Source: Pseudomonas sp. p1(2021b) | GTDB taxonomy: Bacteria; Pseudomonadota; Gammaproteobacteria; Pseudomonadales; Pseudomonadaceae | Length of the DNA: 64,000 bases | Direction: 5' to 3' | NCBI RefSeq assembly: GCF_020151015.1 | Contig: NZ_CP083746.1 | Location: 4,432,501 to 4,496,500 of the forward strand | Translations under genes and position numbers: made by a program | Shown: positions 44,166 to 54,530 of the stretch, piece by piece | Layout of the letters: every line of letters starts with the position of its first letter | How positions within the stretch are numbered: the first letter of the stretch is position 1 | Notes under the pieces: model-generated | What the model saw: only the letters and a program-made list of their open reading frames with translations | Told to the model about the DNA's origin: nothing | The model's database searches: none

Positions 44166-47100
44166 TTATCTGCCGCGCACCACCATTTCTCCCTGCCCTT
44201 CTCCAACCGCCTGCAGGTTCGGCCGGTACATCGACTCCACCTGCGGCGGCGGCACGCGATAGGTGCCTGGCGTCACCGCACGGGCCAGGTACAGCAGGTG
44301 CTGGGTGCCATAGCCGTCGAGCTTGAGCGCCGCCACGTACCGGTCATCGCGGAACTCCTGGTGCACCAGGTTGGCGTTCTGCATCGACTCTCGCCATTCC
44401 TTCACGGCACTGCTGGCGTTCTCCAGGCTGGCCGCACTCTGGGCCAGGTTCTGGTTCTCCAGCTCGAGGCCTGCCGGCAACAAGTCCACCACCAGGGCAT
44501 CGGGCACCTGGGTATCGGCCTTCAGCGCCAGGTGCACCAGCACCAGATCGCCGCTGCGCAGGTTGCGCAGATCCAGCGGTTGGCCGTTCATGCCCAGGTA
44601 CTCACGGCGCACCTGCATACCGTTGCCCCCGGCCGGCGGTGCCTGGCGCGGGTAACCGGAGAGCGTCAGTTGTTGGTAGAGCGTCTCGCTGCCTTGGTTC
44701 TGCACGGTCAGCGGCGACCTCAACAGCGGCCCGGTAAGCGTCATGCCCGCCTCGGCATTGCTGAACTGGCGGACTTCGCCGGCGCTGTCCAGGCGCGCTT
44801 GCCATTGGCCTTCTGGCTTGCCCAGCAAGCCACGGCCCGCCAGGAACAGGGCATTGCGCTCCTGGGTCGACAACCAGCGGTTGGCCGCCAACTCATCCGA
44901 GAGGGCGAACAGGCGCTGGTCGACCTGGTTGCTGGCCAGCGTGTTCTCCTGCAGCAATGCCAGGATCAGCGCCTGATCACGCAGCTCGCTGCCATAGTCG
45001 GCCAGCCAGCCGTCGCCACGGTCGATGGCCAGGCCGGCTTGCAGGGCCTGCTGGGCACGCGGCTTGTCGCCCATCTTGTCCAGTGCCACCGCCAGTTGCA
45101 CCAGCGGCAGGCCGGAGCGGGCGTCGCTGCGACGCTCGAACAGGCTGCGCAGCGCGCCCAATGGTGCTTGCTGGTTACGCGACAGTACCAGGCCCGCGTA
45201 GGCCTGCACGGCGAAACGGGTGTGGTCGGCGTTCTGGCTGTAGTCCACCTCGATCAGGTTGCGTTCCTGCAGGTAGCGCAGCAAGCGTTCATTGGCCTTC
45301 TTCAACGCCTCGGCGGGCACACCGAAGCCTTGTTCACGAGCCCGCAGCAGGAAGTCGGTGACATAGGCGGTGAGCCAGTATTCCTCTTCGCTGTCCGAAC
45401 TCCACAGGCCGAAGCTGCCGTTGTAGCGCTGCATGCCCAGCAGGTGTTCGATACCCATCTCGATCTTGCGCTTGCGCACCTCGGCCGGCTCGCCCTTGAT
45501 GCCCAGGCGCTTGAGGCTGTCGGCATCGGCATAGAGCGACGGGTACAGGCCGCTGGTGGTCTGCTCCAGGCAGCCATACGGGTAGGCTTCGAGCGCACGG
45601 ATCTGCTCGGCCAGGTTCAGCGGTGGCCGGCTCGAGAGCACCAGGCTGGCCTCCAGGCCTGCGGGCTCGAACTCGGCCAGCTCGCTTTCCGGCAGGGTCC
45701 AGGGCTGGTCCTTCAAGGCGACCCGGTAGTGCTTGAGCATTGCCGGGTAGGCGGGGCGTACGCCCAGGGTCCACTCACGCGCGAAGGCATTGTTCGGTTC
45801 ACCCGGCAACTGCAGGCCGTCGACCCGCACCACTACCTTGCCCTGGCCAAGGCCGCCCTGGGCCTGTACGGGAATCATCAGCGTCTTGCGCTGGCCCTCG
45901 GCCAAGTTGACGCTCTGCAGCCCCTCACCGGCCAGGCCCAATTGGCCGGAGGCGCTGACCTGCACGTTCAGTTGCTGGGTACGGCCGGACAGGTTGGCCA
46001 GGTCAAGTGCCAGGCTGGTGCGGTCGCCACCGGCCAGGAAACGCGGAGCCGAGAGCTCGGCGATCAACGGCGCGGCGACCACGGTCTTGCCTTCGGCCAT
46101 GCCGAAATGCTCGTCGGTCCAGGCTTGGGCCATCAGGCGCAGCTCCCCGTTGAAGTCGGGGATGTCGACGCTCGCTTCACCCTCGCCCTGCTCGTTCAAG
46201 GTCACCGGCAGGCTTTGCTGGGCAACGATGGTCACCGTGGTGTTGGGGCGCTTGCCACCCTTGGCCATGGCCGCGTCGCCCCCGAAGGCCAGGCTGGCCA
46301 GACGGCCCTGGCCAGCCTCGATCAGCTGGCCGTAGATATCCAGCTGGTCGGCGCCGTAGGCCTTGCGGCCGAACAGGCTGGCATAGGGGTCCGGGGTCTT
46401 GAAGTCGGTGATGTTGAGGATACCCACGTCCACTGCCGACAGCAGCACATGCACCTGCTTCGGCACGCTGCCGTCGGCGTTGGCGGCCTTGAACTTCACG
46501 GTCAATGGCTGCTTGGGCCGCATCTTCTCCGGCGCCTGCAGGGTGACCGCGAGCTTGCGCTCGGCACGGTCCAGCGGCAGGTGCAGCACACCCACGGCAC
46601 GCTTGGGCGTGGCATTGGCCTTGCGCTCGCCGGGGCGGATCACCAGGGCGCTGATGTACAGGTCATGGCGCGCCCATTGCTCGTCCAGCTGCACATCGAA
46701 GGTCTTGCCCTCGGCAGGCACGTCGATCTCCTGCCACCACAACGGCCCATCGCTGGACTCGATCATCAGGTAGCCACTGCCGGCGGCGGGCGGAGTGACC
46801 GTGACCTTGGCCGTGTCGCCGTCGGCGTAAGCCGGTTTGTCCAGCGCCAGCTTGACCTGGTCCGGGCGCACCGCGCCGCCCTCGGCATTGTCCTGGGCGC
46901 GGTAGCCGGCCCAGAAGCGCGCGCTGGACACGAGCCCCGTCTGCGGGTCTTCCACCTCGACGCGATACGGGCCCCATTCCACCTGGAAATTCAGCTTGGC
47001 CGTGCCGCCGGCCTGGACGCTGACCGTTTCCTCGCTCTGGGTAAGGAACTTCTCGTTGTAGTTGTAGCTCCAGCCATCGCTCTCGGAGTAGTTCCAGTAA

Positions 47101-49067
47101 TAGTCGCGACGCTCACGTACCAGGCGCACCTTGAGGTCGTCGGCGGCCAGCTTGCGGCCTTCGCGGTCGGCCACCAGCACCTCGAATGTCACCGGGCCGT
47201 CGCTGTCGGTTTCCTCGCCCTCGAACAGGCCACGCAGCCCAGGCAGGCGTTCGGCAGGCCAGATCGGTTGTTCCAGGCGTCGGGTGATCGGCCGGCCACC
47301 GGACTCCTGCAAACTGGCCTGCACGGTCAGCTGCAGCGGCGAGCGGGCCTCGGCCCAGCGGCTCTCGATGTCCAGGGTGGCCTTGCCGGCGTCGTCCAGG
47401 GTGACCTCGTCCAACTCCAGGTCCTGGCTGAGTTCGCTCTCGGTGACCGAGCCGAACTGATAGCCCGGCAACGCCGGCACCGCTTCGCGCAGCGGGCGCA
47501 GGTAGGCCTGGCCACTGAGGCGGTTGCCGGCGGCCGGGGCGCCATAGAGGTAGCGACCATTGACCTTGATATGCGCGGTTTGCTCGGGCGAGAGCGGCGT
47601 GTTGCTGCCCTTGAGCTCCAGGGCCAGGCGCTCGGGGAGGAAATCCTCGACCAGGAATTCATAGACCTGCTTGCGCCCGCCGCCCAGGTCGAGCAGCAGT
47701 TGCCAGCGACCGGTCGGAGCCTCGCTCGCCAGTTGCAGCTGGTACTGGAACAAGCCGTTGCGGTCGGCCTCCCAAACGAACTTGCGGCTGACCTGTTCAT
47801 CTGGTCGGCGCACTTCTACAGTCACCGGCTGGGCCTTGACCGGCTTGCCGTCCTGGTCGCGCAACAGGCCGTTGAGCAGCACCGTCTCACCCGGGCGATA
47901 CAAATCGCGCGGGCCGAAGATGAAGAACTGCAACGGGTTGGCCTGGGGGCCGGTGATGTCGAACTCGGCCAGGTCCAGGGCGGCAGTGTTCAGGCGCAGC
48001 AAGGTGGTGTTCACGCCCTGGGTGGCGATCAGGGTATCGGCCTTGGCGGTGATCGGCAGCTGCGCATGGCCCTGACCGTCGGTTTCGGCCTGGGCCAGCA
48101 GCTTGCCCTTGTCGTCGTGCAGCGCGAGGTTGACACCCTTGAGCGCCTTGCCGCCTTCCAGGGCCTGGGCGAACACATCCACCCGATCGCGGTAGCGGTG
48201 GGCGGAAACGCCGATGTCGCTGAGGGTGAACAGGGTTGCCGGTTGCGAATAGTCGTAGGTACCCGAGGCGCGCATCACCGCCAGGTACACGCCCGCCTCC
48301 TGCAGCGGCTTGATCCCGGCGATCGGCAGCAGCACGGTCTCGCGGGTATTGCGCGCCGGGTTCAAGTCGAAGCGGCCGCTGTAGACCAGCTCGGCCATGT
48401 CCAGGGTTTCCTTGGACTGGTAGTAGTACAGGCTGCTGTTGCGGCCCCAGTTGACCAGGAAGCTGGAAAGCATGTCCGGCTTGATGCGGAAGAACTCCAC
48501 ATCGACCTTGTCGACGTTAAGGGCGATCACCGGCAGGCCTTCGGCCAGGCGGGTAGGCAACAGCGAGCCGCGGCTGGCGAAGCCCACGGTCGGCTGCATG
48601 TCGCGGGTTTCCAGGCGGCTGACCGACTCGGCCTCCAGGCGCTTGCCATTGACCGCCAACAAGCCCTTGTCGACGGTCAGCACCAGCTTGCGCTGCGGCT
48701 CCAGGTGACGCAGGCGCAGCTCCATCTGGTTGTCGGAGAGCTCCCAGGCACCCTCGAGCTTGCCTTTTACCGTGTCGACCAGGTGCACCTTGGCGGCAAA
48801 GTCCTGCTCGGCATCCAGCGGCGCGGAGAAGCTGATCGACAAGGCGGCGGCGCCGTCGAGCTGGACTTCCGAGACATCCAGCACGCTCAGTTCGCGGTCG
48901 GCGTAGCGCTTGGCCAGCACGGCGGGGTCTTCGCGCTTGGGTGCCGGGGTTTCGGCCGGTGCGCTCGCGGCGGGCTTCTGGGCCGGTGCCGGGGCATCCT
49001 TGGAGGAGGAATCACAGGCACTGAGCAAAGCCAGCGCGCAGGCCAGCAACAATCCTTTGTTGAACAT
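44166..49067 (-). CDS. bacterial alpha-2-macroglobulin lipoprotein (YfhM-like)
   Basis: A 1633-residue periplasmic lipoprotein (lipobox LSAC; Cys18) of the alpha-2-macroglobulin family. The thioester motif is intact: Cys1166-Leu-Glu-Gln1169 in YGCLEQTTS. MG1-type domains precede it, and the C-terminal thioester and receptor-like domains follow. It should trap incoming proteases by covalent capture, protecting the cell. Linked to pbpC as in many Gram-negative bacteria. The RBS is weak. Confidence 0.93.
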   Translation of the reverse strand: MFNKGLLLACALALLSACDSSSKDAPAPAQKPAASAPAETPAPKREDPAVLAKRYADRELSVLDVSEVQLDGAAALSISFSAPLDAEQDFAAKVHLVDTVKGKLEGAWELSDNQMELRLRHLEPQRKLVLTVDKGLLAVNGKRLEAESVSRLETRDMQPTVGFASRGSLLPTRLAEGLPVIALNVDKVDVEFFRIKPDMLSSFLVNWGRNSSLYYYQSKETLDMAELVYSGRFDLNPARNTRETVLLPIAGIKPLQEAGVYLAVMRASGTYDYSQPATLFTLSDIGVSAHRYRDRVDVFAQALEGGKALKGVNLALHDDKGKLLAQAETDGQGHAQLPITAKADTLIATQGVNTTLLRLNTAALDLAEFDITGPQANPLQFFIFGPRDLYRPGETVLLNGLLRDQDGKPVKAQPVTVEVRRPDEQVSRKFVWEADRNGLFQYQLQLASEAPTGRWQLLLDLGGGRKQVYEFLVEDFLPERLALELKGSNTPLSPEQTAHIKVNGRYLYGAPAAGNRLSGQAYLRPLREAVPALPGYQFGSVTESELSQDLELDEVTLDDAGKATLDIESRWAEARSPLQLTVQASLQESGGRPITRRLEQPIWPAERLPGLRGLFEGEETDSDGPVTFEVLVADREGRKLAADDLKVRLVRERRDYYWNYSESDGWSYNYNEKFLTQSEETVSVQAGGTAKLNFQVEWGPYRVEVEDPQTGLVSSARFWAGYRAQDNAEGGAVRPDQVKLALDKPAYADGDTAKVTVTPPAAGSGYLMIESSDGPLWWQEIDVPAEGKTFDVQLDEQWARHDLYISALVIRPGERKANATPKRAVGVLHLPLDRAERKLAVTLQAPEKMRPKQPLTVKFKAANADGSVPKQVHVLLSAVDVGILNITDFKTPDPYASLFGRKAYGADQLDIYGQLIEAGQGRLASLAFGGDAAMAKGGKRPNTTVTIVAQQSLPVTLNEQGEGEASVDIPDFNGELRLMAQAWTDEHFGMAEGKTVVAAPLIAELSAPRFLAGGDRTSLALDLANLSGRTQQLNVQVSASGQLGLAGEGLQSVNLAEGQRKTLMIPVQAQGGLGQGKVVVRVDGLQLPGEPNNAFAREWTLGVRPAYPAMLKHYRVALKDQPWTLPESELAEFEPAGLEASLVLSSRPPLNLAEQIRALEAYPYGCLEQTTSGLYPSLYADADSLKRLGIKGEPAEVRKRKIEMGIEHLLGMQRYNGSFGLWSSDSEEEYWLTAYVTDFLLRAREQGFGVPAEALKKANERLLRYLQERNLIEVDYSQNADHTRFAVQAYAGLVLSRNQQAPLGALRSLFERRSDARSGLPLVQLAVALDKMGDKPRAQQALQAGLAIDRGDGWLADYGSELRDQALILALLQENTLASNQVDQRLFALSDELAANRWLSTQERNALFLAGRGLLGKPEGQWQARLDSAGEVRQFSNAEAGMTLTGPLLRSPLTVQNQGSETLYQQLTLSGYPRQAPPAGGNGMQVRREYLGMNGQPLDLRNLRSGDLVLVHLALKADTQVPDALVVDLLPAGLELENQNLAQSAASLENASSAVKEWRESMQNANLVHQEFRDDRYVAALKLDGYGTQHLLYLARAVTPGTYRVPPPQVESMYRPNLQAVGEGQGEMVVRGR

Positions 49068-49240
49068 GGGAGTGGGAACTCTCAGGCAGCGTATCGATAA
49101 GGGCGCAACTATAGCGCAATGGCGGGCGGGCTACCTGCTGCCAAGTGAGACCTCGTTCACGCTGGCCGCTAGAATGCCAGGCCAGCTGGCGGGGTTCCTG
49201 TGGGACCGCCGCACCGCCGCGCATTGACCCCGGAGCCCGC

Positions 49241-50578
49241 ATGTTGCAATTGACCACCGACTGGCACGATCGCCGCACCCACCGCAAGGTCTGGGCACTG
49301 GCCGCGCCGATGATCCTGTCCAACATTTCGGTACCGCTGGTGGCCCTTGTCGACAGCACCGTGATCGGCCACCTGCCCCATGCCCATCAACTGGGCGCCG
49401 TGGCGGTGGGGGCGACCTTGTTCACCTTCATGGTCGGGCTGATGGGGTTCCTGCGCATGGGCTCCACCGGTTTCGCCGCCCAGGCCGCCGGGCGCGCTGA
49501 TGGCGCGGCGTTACGCCAGGTGCTGGTGCAGGGCTTGTTACTGGCCCTGGCCTTCGCATTGCTGATCGCTCTGCTGGCGATGCCTTTCAGCCAGCTGGCG
49601 TTACAGGCAATGCAACCGAGTGCGGCACTGCACCAGTCCACCGAGGATTTCTTCCATACCCGCCTGCTAGGCCTGCCGGCAGCGCTGGCCAGCTACGCCC
49701 TGGTCGGCTGGTTCCTGGGCACCCAGAACGCCCGGGCGCCAATGGCGATCCTGCTGACGACCAACGTGCTGAACATCGTCCTCAACCTGTGGTTCGTGCT
49801 CGGCTTGGACTGGGGCGTGCTGGGCTCGGCACGGGCCTCGGTGATCGCCGAGTGGAGTGCCGCCCTGCTCGGCCTGGCCCTGACCCGTCCAGCCCTGCGT
49901 GCCTACCCGGGGCACATCGCCTGGGCCGCGCTCAGCCATTGGAAGTCCTGGCGACCGCTGTTGGCGGTCAACCGCGACATCTTCCTGCGCAGCCTGGCGC
50001 TGCAACTGGTGTTCCTACTGGTGACTCTGCAAGGCGCACGCCTGGGCGAGGCCACGGTGGCAGCCAACGCCCTGCTGCTCAATGGCCTGATGCTTACCGC
50101 GTACGCTCTGGATGGCCTGGCCCATGCAGTCGAAGCCCTGTGCGGCCACGCCATCGGCGCCCGAGACCCCCAGACCTTACGCCGCTCGCTGGTGGTGGCA
50201 TGCGGGTGGTCGCTCATCGTCAGCCTGGGCTTTGCCGTGGCGTTCCTGCTGGGGGGCCACCTGTTCATCGACCTGCAGACCGATATCGCCAGCGTGCGCG
50301 AGGCAGCGTATCCGTATCTGCCGTACCTGGCGGTGCTGCCGTTGGTGGCGGTGTGGAGCTACCTGCTCGACGGGCTGTTCATCGGTGCGACACGGGCACG
50401 GGAGATGCGCAATGCGATGTTGCTGTCGGTGGCGATCGCGCTGCCCTTGGCGCTGCTCATGAGTGGGCTCGGCAACCATGGATTGTGGTTGGCGTTCCTG
50501 GGCTTCATGGGGTTGCGAGCGGTGACGCTGGGGTGGGTGGGCTGGCGGTTGCACTCGAAGGGGCAGTGGGTTCGGTGA
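49241..50578 (+). CDS. MATE-family efflux protein (DinF-type)
   Basis: A 445-residue, 12-helix exporter of the MATE superfamily, DinF subgroup by its start (HRKVWALAAPMILSNISVPLVALVDSTVIGHL). It probably expels organic cations or drugs by Na+ or H+ antiport at the inner membrane. ATG at 49241 follows CGGAG; an upstream reading from 49145 is noncoding in character. It is divergent from alpha-2-macroglobulin and has no cotranscribed partner. Confidence 0.9.
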   Translation: MLQLTTDWHDRRTHRKVWALAAPMILSNISVPLVALVDSTVIGHLPHAHQLGAVAVGATLFTFMVGLMGFLRMGSTGFAAQAAGRADGAALRQVLVQGLLLALAFALLIALLAMPFSQLALQAMQPSAALHQSTEDFFHTRLLGLPAALASYALVGWFLGTQNARAPMAILLTTNVLNIVLNLWFVLGLDWGVLGSARASVIAEWSAALLGLALTRPALRAYPGHIAWAALSHWKSWRPLLAVNRDIFLRSLALQLVFLLVTLQGARLGEATVAANALLLNGLMLTAYALDGLAHAVEALCGHAIGARDPQTLRRSLVVACGWSLIVSLGFAVAFLLGGHLFIDLQTDIASVREAAYPYLPYLAVLPLVAVWSYLLDGLFIGATRAREMRNAMLLSVAIALPLALLMSGLGNHGLWLAFLGFMGLRAVTLGWVGWRLHSKGQWVR

Positions 50579-50582
50579 AGTT

Positions 50583-51273
50583 GTGGCCGCTTTGCGCCGC
50601 GAAATGAGGGCGCAGCCCTCACCTGCCAGGTCACAGCCAGACACAATCCCAATGGGGATACTCGCCAGCCCGCTTCACCAAACCCGCGCGAATGGGGTTG
50701 GCGATGATGTAACGCGCAGTGGCCTTGACATCCTCACCCCTGCGCAATGCCCTGTCATGAAAACCAGACTGCCAGATACGCTGGCGATCTGCCCCCACCC
50801 GATAGAGCGCACAACTGCTTCGGGATTTGAACGCACGCATCAGGTCGCTCAAACTACCTCGGCCCAGCTCGACCAGCCAATGCAGGTGATCAGGCATCAG
50901 TACCCATGCCAGAGATCGACAAGCGCCTTGCTGCTCACTCAAACGAAGTTGCCTGACGACTGCCCTGGCCAAACGCAGCTCGCTGAACAGCGGTGCGCGG
51001 TTGCGGGTAGCGGTTGTCAGCAGGTAGAGGCGACCAGCCTCGGAAAAACGCCCCCTGCGTAGGCGGTGGTTGCCTTGACCGTCCATGTCTTGCTCCCTTG
51101 AACATTGCATTCAAAGGTAGGCGCTTGAACCGGAGTGCCGGCAGGTAAAATGTTTCCGGTTGTGCGTTTGTGAGGGCTGCGCCCTCATTTCGCGGCACAA
51201 GGCCGCTCCTACAAAGGATCAAGCATCCCCTGTAGGAGCGGCCTTGTGCCGCGAAAGGGCCGCGACGCGGCCC
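50583..51273. mobile_element. REP-RAYT element
   Basis: A RAYT gene is bracketed by a 26-bp perfect inverted repeat (50597-50622 and 51170-51195), whose outer continuation is REP sequence (50583-50596; 51196-51217). A further forward REP and its hairpin lie at 51229-51273. The gene plus flanking palindromes form a unit like a REPtron. It looks intact; activity is not known. Confidence 0.75.
50631..51086 (-). CDS. REP-associated tyrosine transposase (RAYT)
   Basis: A 151-residue Y1-type HUH nuclease. Metal-binding H67-x-H69 is in MPDHLHWLVEL and the catalytic Tyr126 in ATARYIIANPIRAGL, which is the RAYT signature. The ATG at 51086 lies six bases after GGGAG. It is thought to nick and spread REP palindromes. 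It lies within REP sequence on both sides, and the GCGGCCTTGTGCCGCG class seen nearby is its likely target. No frameshift. Confidence 0.9.
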   Translation of the reverse strand: MDGQGNHRLRRGRFSEAGRLYLLTTATRNRAPLFSELRLARAVVRQLRLSEQQGACRSLAWVLMPDHLHWLVELGRGSLSDLMRAFKSRSSCALYRVGADRQRIWQSGFHDRALRRGEDVKATARYIIANPIRAGLVKRAGEYPHWDCVWL

Positions 51274-51278
51274 CAGGT

Positions 51279-53192
51279 TTACGACGAGAGGTACGACGAG
51301 CGGGTCAGTCCCAGGCGCAACGCATCCAGGAACTGGGTACGCTCACGCGCCGTGATGCGGGCGCTGGCGACCTTGTCGCGGTAGTGCGTCATCAACTCCT
51401 CCGGCGACAGGTGCACATAGCGCAGCATGTCCTCGATGGTGTCGTGGGTCTCGATGCCGGCGTGGTACACGCTACCATCGGCGTTCTGGTAGATGTTCAC
51501 CGAATCGGTATCGCCAAACAGGTTGTGCATGTCGCCCAGGATTTCCTGGTAGGCACCGACCAGGAATACGCCCAGCAGGTAGTCCTCGCCTTCCTTGACC
51601 GCGTGCACCGGCATGCTGGTCTCGATGCTCTGCTCGTCGACGTACTGATTGATCTTGCCGTCGGAGTCGCAGGTCAGGTCCTGCAGCACGGCGCGGCGCA
51701 TCGGCTCCTCGTCCAGGCGGTGCAACGGGATGATCGGCAGCACCTGGCCGATGGCCCAGGTGTCCGGCAGGCTCTGGAACACCGAGAAGTTGCAGATGTA
51801 CTTGTCGGCCAGCTTGTCATTGAGCTCGTCCAGCACCTGACGGTGCGAGCGCTGGCGGGCCTTGAGCGAGTTGTGCAGGCGGCGGCACACGGCGAAGTAG
51901 CACTGTTCGGCCAGGGCCTTCTCGGCCAGGCTGATCTTGCCATCGGCATACTGCGCGGCCACGTCCCCCATGTAGTGGGTGGCGCGCCAGTAGGTCTCGG
52001 TGACCATTTCGATGTCGGTCGGGCCGAGCAGGTCGGCCAGCCACTGCACGGTTTCGGGCAGCGCTTGCTTATCTTCGATGGTCGGCACGTCGTCGTTGTG
52101 CTTCTCGACGTCGGTCACCTGAATCACCAGCATGGCGTGGTGCGCGGTCAGCGAGCGGCCGCTCTCGGAGAAGATATGCGGGTGCGGCAGGCCTTGGGCG
52201 TCGCAGAACTCCTTGAGCATGCCCACCACCACGCCGGCATAGTCGTCCATGTCGTAGTTGATGGAGCTGGCATTGCGCGAGTGGGTACCGTCGTAGTCCA
52301 CGCCCAGGCCACCGCCGACGTCGATGTGATCGACCGGCAGGCCCAGGGCGCGCAGTTCGCCGTAGTAGCGGATGGCTTCTTTGAAGCCATGCTGGTAGTC
52401 AGCCAGGTTGGCGATCTGCGAGCCCATGTGGAAGTGCAACAGGCGGATGCCCTGGTCCAGGCCGGCATCGCGGAAGCGTTGCACCACCGAGATCAGCTGG
52501 GCGGCGGACAAGCCGAACTTGGACTTCTCGCCACCGGTATCGGCCCACTTGCTCGAGGCCAGCGACGACAGGCGCACGCGCAGGCCGACCTGCGGCTTGA
52601 CCTTGAGCTCTGCGGCCTCCTCGATCACCAGGGCGACCTCGGACTCCTTCTCGATGACGATGAACACGTTATGGCCAAGCTTCTGGCCCATCAGCGCCAG
52701 GCGGATGAACTCGCGGTCCTTGTAGCCGTTGCAGACGATGGTGCCACCCTTGGGCGCCAGCGCCAGCACCGCCAGCAGCTCGGGCTTGGAGCCTGCCTCC
52801 AGGCCAATGGAGACGTTCTGGGTGGCGATGATGTTCTCCACCACCGCTTCCTGCTGGTTGACCTTGATCGGGTACAGGGCGGTGTACTTGCTCTGGTACT
52901 CCAGGCGCGCGAAGTTGGCATCGAACGCGCCGGTCAGCTGGCGCACACGGTCCTGCAGGATGTCGGGGAAACGCACCAGCAGCGGCAGCGACAAGCCGCT
53001 CTGGCGCAGTTCGTCGACCTGCTCGTACAAGTCGATCGGTGCGCTCCCTGGGCCGTTGGGGCGCACTTCGACGCGCCCGGCCTCATTGATGGCGAAATAA
53101 CCAGCGCCCCAATGGCGGATACCATAAACACTGCGGCTGTCGGCCACGGTCCATTGGCTGCCATCGTCTTTGCGTGTGCGTCGTACGGACAT
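51279..53192 (-). CDS. speA: biosynthetic arginine decarboxylase
   Basis: A 637-residue PLP fold III decarboxylase converting arginine to agmatine, the first step of putrescine formation by the agmatine route. The PLP lysine is K110 in YPIKVNQQ, and the glycine-rich phosphate loop is in [20 protein letters not shown] lies upstream of the ATG. The length is right for SpeA. It heads the conserved block with SUI1 and Nudix genes. Confidence 0.95.
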   Translation of the reverse strand: MSVRRTRKDDGSQWTVADSRSVYGIRHWGAGYFAINEAGRVEVRPNGPGSAPIDLYEQVDELRQSGLSLPLLVRFPDILQDRVRQLTGAFDANFARLEYQSKYTALYPIKVNQQEAVVENIIATQNVSIGLEAGSKPELLAVLALAPKGGTIVCNGYKDREFIRLALMGQKLGHNVFIVIEKESEVALVIEEAAELKVKPQVGLRVRLSSLASSKWADTGGEKSKFGLSAAQLISVVQRFRDAGLDQGIRLLHFHMGSQIANLADYQHGFKEAIRYYGELRALGLPVDHIDVGGGLGVDYDGTHSRNASSINYDMDDYAGVVVGMLKEFCDAQGLPHPHIFSESGRSLTAHHAMLVIQVTDVEKHNDDVPTIEDKQALPETVQWLADLLGPTDIEMVTETYWRATHYMGDVAAQYADGKISLAEKALAEQCYFAVCRRLHNSLKARQRSHRQVLDELNDKLADKYICNFSVFQSLPDTWAIGQVLPIIPLHRLDEEPMRRAVLQDLTCDSDGKINQYVDEQSIETSMPVHAVKEGEDYLLGVFLVGAYQEILGDMHNLFGDTDSVNIYQNADGSVYHAGIETHDTIEDMLRYVHLSPEELMTHYRDKVASARITARERTQFLDALRLGLTRSSYLSS

Positions 53193-53344
53193 TCAAGTCC
53201 CCTGTAGATAAGTCGAAGACACTGCCCCACATGGGCGCGCAGGCAGTGTAGAAATCGAAAATGACGATTCGTCCGTGCCCAGGGTAGACCCCTGCCACGA
53301 GAACGAGTTTAGAAAGCACTGGGCAAAAAATCGCGCGAGCCGGA

Positions 53345-53716
53345 TCAACCGCCGGATTTCTTCGCCTTGAAACCCTGCCTGGTCAACTCGCCGAGCAGCA
53401 GCTCGACATGGTCGCCCTGGATCTCGATGACCCCATCCTTCAGCGCGCCCCCGGTGCCACAACGGCGCTTGAGGGTGCTGGCCAGCTCCTTGAGCTGGTC
53501 GAGGGGCAGCGGGACGCCACTGATGGTGGTCACGGTCTTGCCGCCACGGCCTTTGCTTTCGCGGCGCACGCGGGCGATACCATCACCTTCGGGGATGACC
53601 TGTTGCTTGCAGATGCAGGCGTCCACCGGCTTGCCACAGTCCGGGCAATGCCGACCGGCATCGGTGGAGTAAACGAGACCGCCAAGGGCGGCGAAGGAAG
53701 AAGCTTTCTTGGCCAC
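53345..53716 (-). CDS. SUI1-family translation factor (YciH-like)
   Basis: A 123-residue protein with a Cys-rich N-terminal part (HCPDCGKPVDACIC, possible zinc site) and an SUI1/eIF1-like domain (KGRGGKTVTTISGVPL; LKRRCGTGGALKDGVIEIQG). It may aid fidelity of start-codon selection. GTG start at 53716 after AGAGGAAC. It lies 150 bp upstream of the speA start on the same strand. Confidence 0.9.
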   Translation of the reverse strand: MAKKASSFAALGGLVYSTDAGRHCPDCGKPVDACICKQQVIPEGDGIARVRRESKGRGGKTVTTISGVPLPLDQLKELASTLKRRCGTGGALKDGVIEIQGDHVELLLGELTRQGFKAKKSGG

Positions 53717-53916
53717 TTTTGTTCCTCTTGCTGAGGACAAAATACTGGTCGGCGCCTGGAGCCAGGGCCGACCGCGAAGCCCCACTCTGGCAGGGGCAGC
53801 GCTACTGCCGCAGATCCTGCGACAGCCCGAAAAGGGCGCGCAGTGTAACGATAAATCAGGCGATTGCTAAGTACTGGAATGCGCCATTTTGCGAAACTTT
53901 TGCGACCCTCGTGCAA

Positions 53917-53962
53917 GGGGCTGCCTTGCAGCCCTTTCGCGGCACAAGGCCGCTCCTACACA
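53917..53962. repeat. REP with adjacent hairpin, GCGGCC type
   Basis: GGGGCTGCCTTGCAGCCC hairpin followed by TTTCGCGGCACAAGGCCGC and TCCTACA. It lies between the SUI1 and Nudix genes and has the same composite layout as the REP at 51170-51217. Confidence 0.85.
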
Positions 53963-53991
53963 GCCTATGCTGCTCCGCGGGCCTGTGGTGC

Positions 53992-54528
53992 TCACGCCAA
54001 GCTGGCCTTGTAGCGGTCCAGGGCCGCCAGCGAATCGGGGCAGAACGGCAATTGCCAACGATCGACCTCGATCTGCTCCAGGCCGATGAACCGCGCCTCG
54101 CTCACCTCTTCAGGCTGCAACCTGAGCGGCCCATCGGACACCGCCGAATACACCGCGCACCACAACCGGTTGTCCGGCTGGTCGAAATAGAACCGCTCGT
54201 GGAAACGCAACTCGACGCCCGCGATACCGAGTTCTTCGGCCAGCTCCCGGGCGGCCGACTCGGCGTAGCTCTCGCCCGCCGCCACCATGCCGCCGGCGGC
54301 CACGTCCCAGTACCCCGGGTACAAGGCCTTGCTCAGCGTGCGCCGGTGTACGCACAGTTCACCGGCACCGTTGAACAACAGGATGAAGGTACAGCGACCG
54401 ATCAGGCCGCGTTCACGCAGCTCGGCCCGGGGCAGCGCGCCAAGCAGCTGGTCGGCCTCGTCGACCCAGGCCACCCGTTCGCGGTCGGAGGCTGCGCGGT
54501 GCGCGGCCTCCGCAGGGCTGATGGCCAC
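53992..54528 (-). CDS. Nudix hydrolase
   Basis: A 178-residue Nudix protein. The Nudix box G-x5-E-x7-RE-L-x-EE-L-G is complete (Gly80 to Gly101, AGGMVAAGESYAESAARELA then EELG). It resembles the YfcD subgroup, which hydrolyses nucleoside diphosphate derivatives; the substrate is not set by sequence. GTG at 54528 follows AGGG; it is two bases after the stop of the DUF2333 gene. No internal ATG serves. Confidence 0.88.
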   Translation of the reverse strand: MAISPAEAAHRAASDRERVAWVDEADQLLGALPRAELRERGLIGRCTFILLFNGAGELCVHRRTLSKALYPGYWDVAAGGMVAAGESYAESAARELAEELGIAGVELRFHERFYFDQPDNRLWCAVYSAVSDGPLRLQPEEVSEARFIGLEQIEVDRWQLPFCPDSLAALDRYKASLA

Positions 54529-54530
54529 CG

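Noticed and set aside
44298..49100. Open frame of 1600 codons opposite the alpha-2-macroglobulin gene
   Set aside because: Long but wholly antisense to a gene with a confirmed thioester and lipobox; composition typical of a codon-bias shadow.
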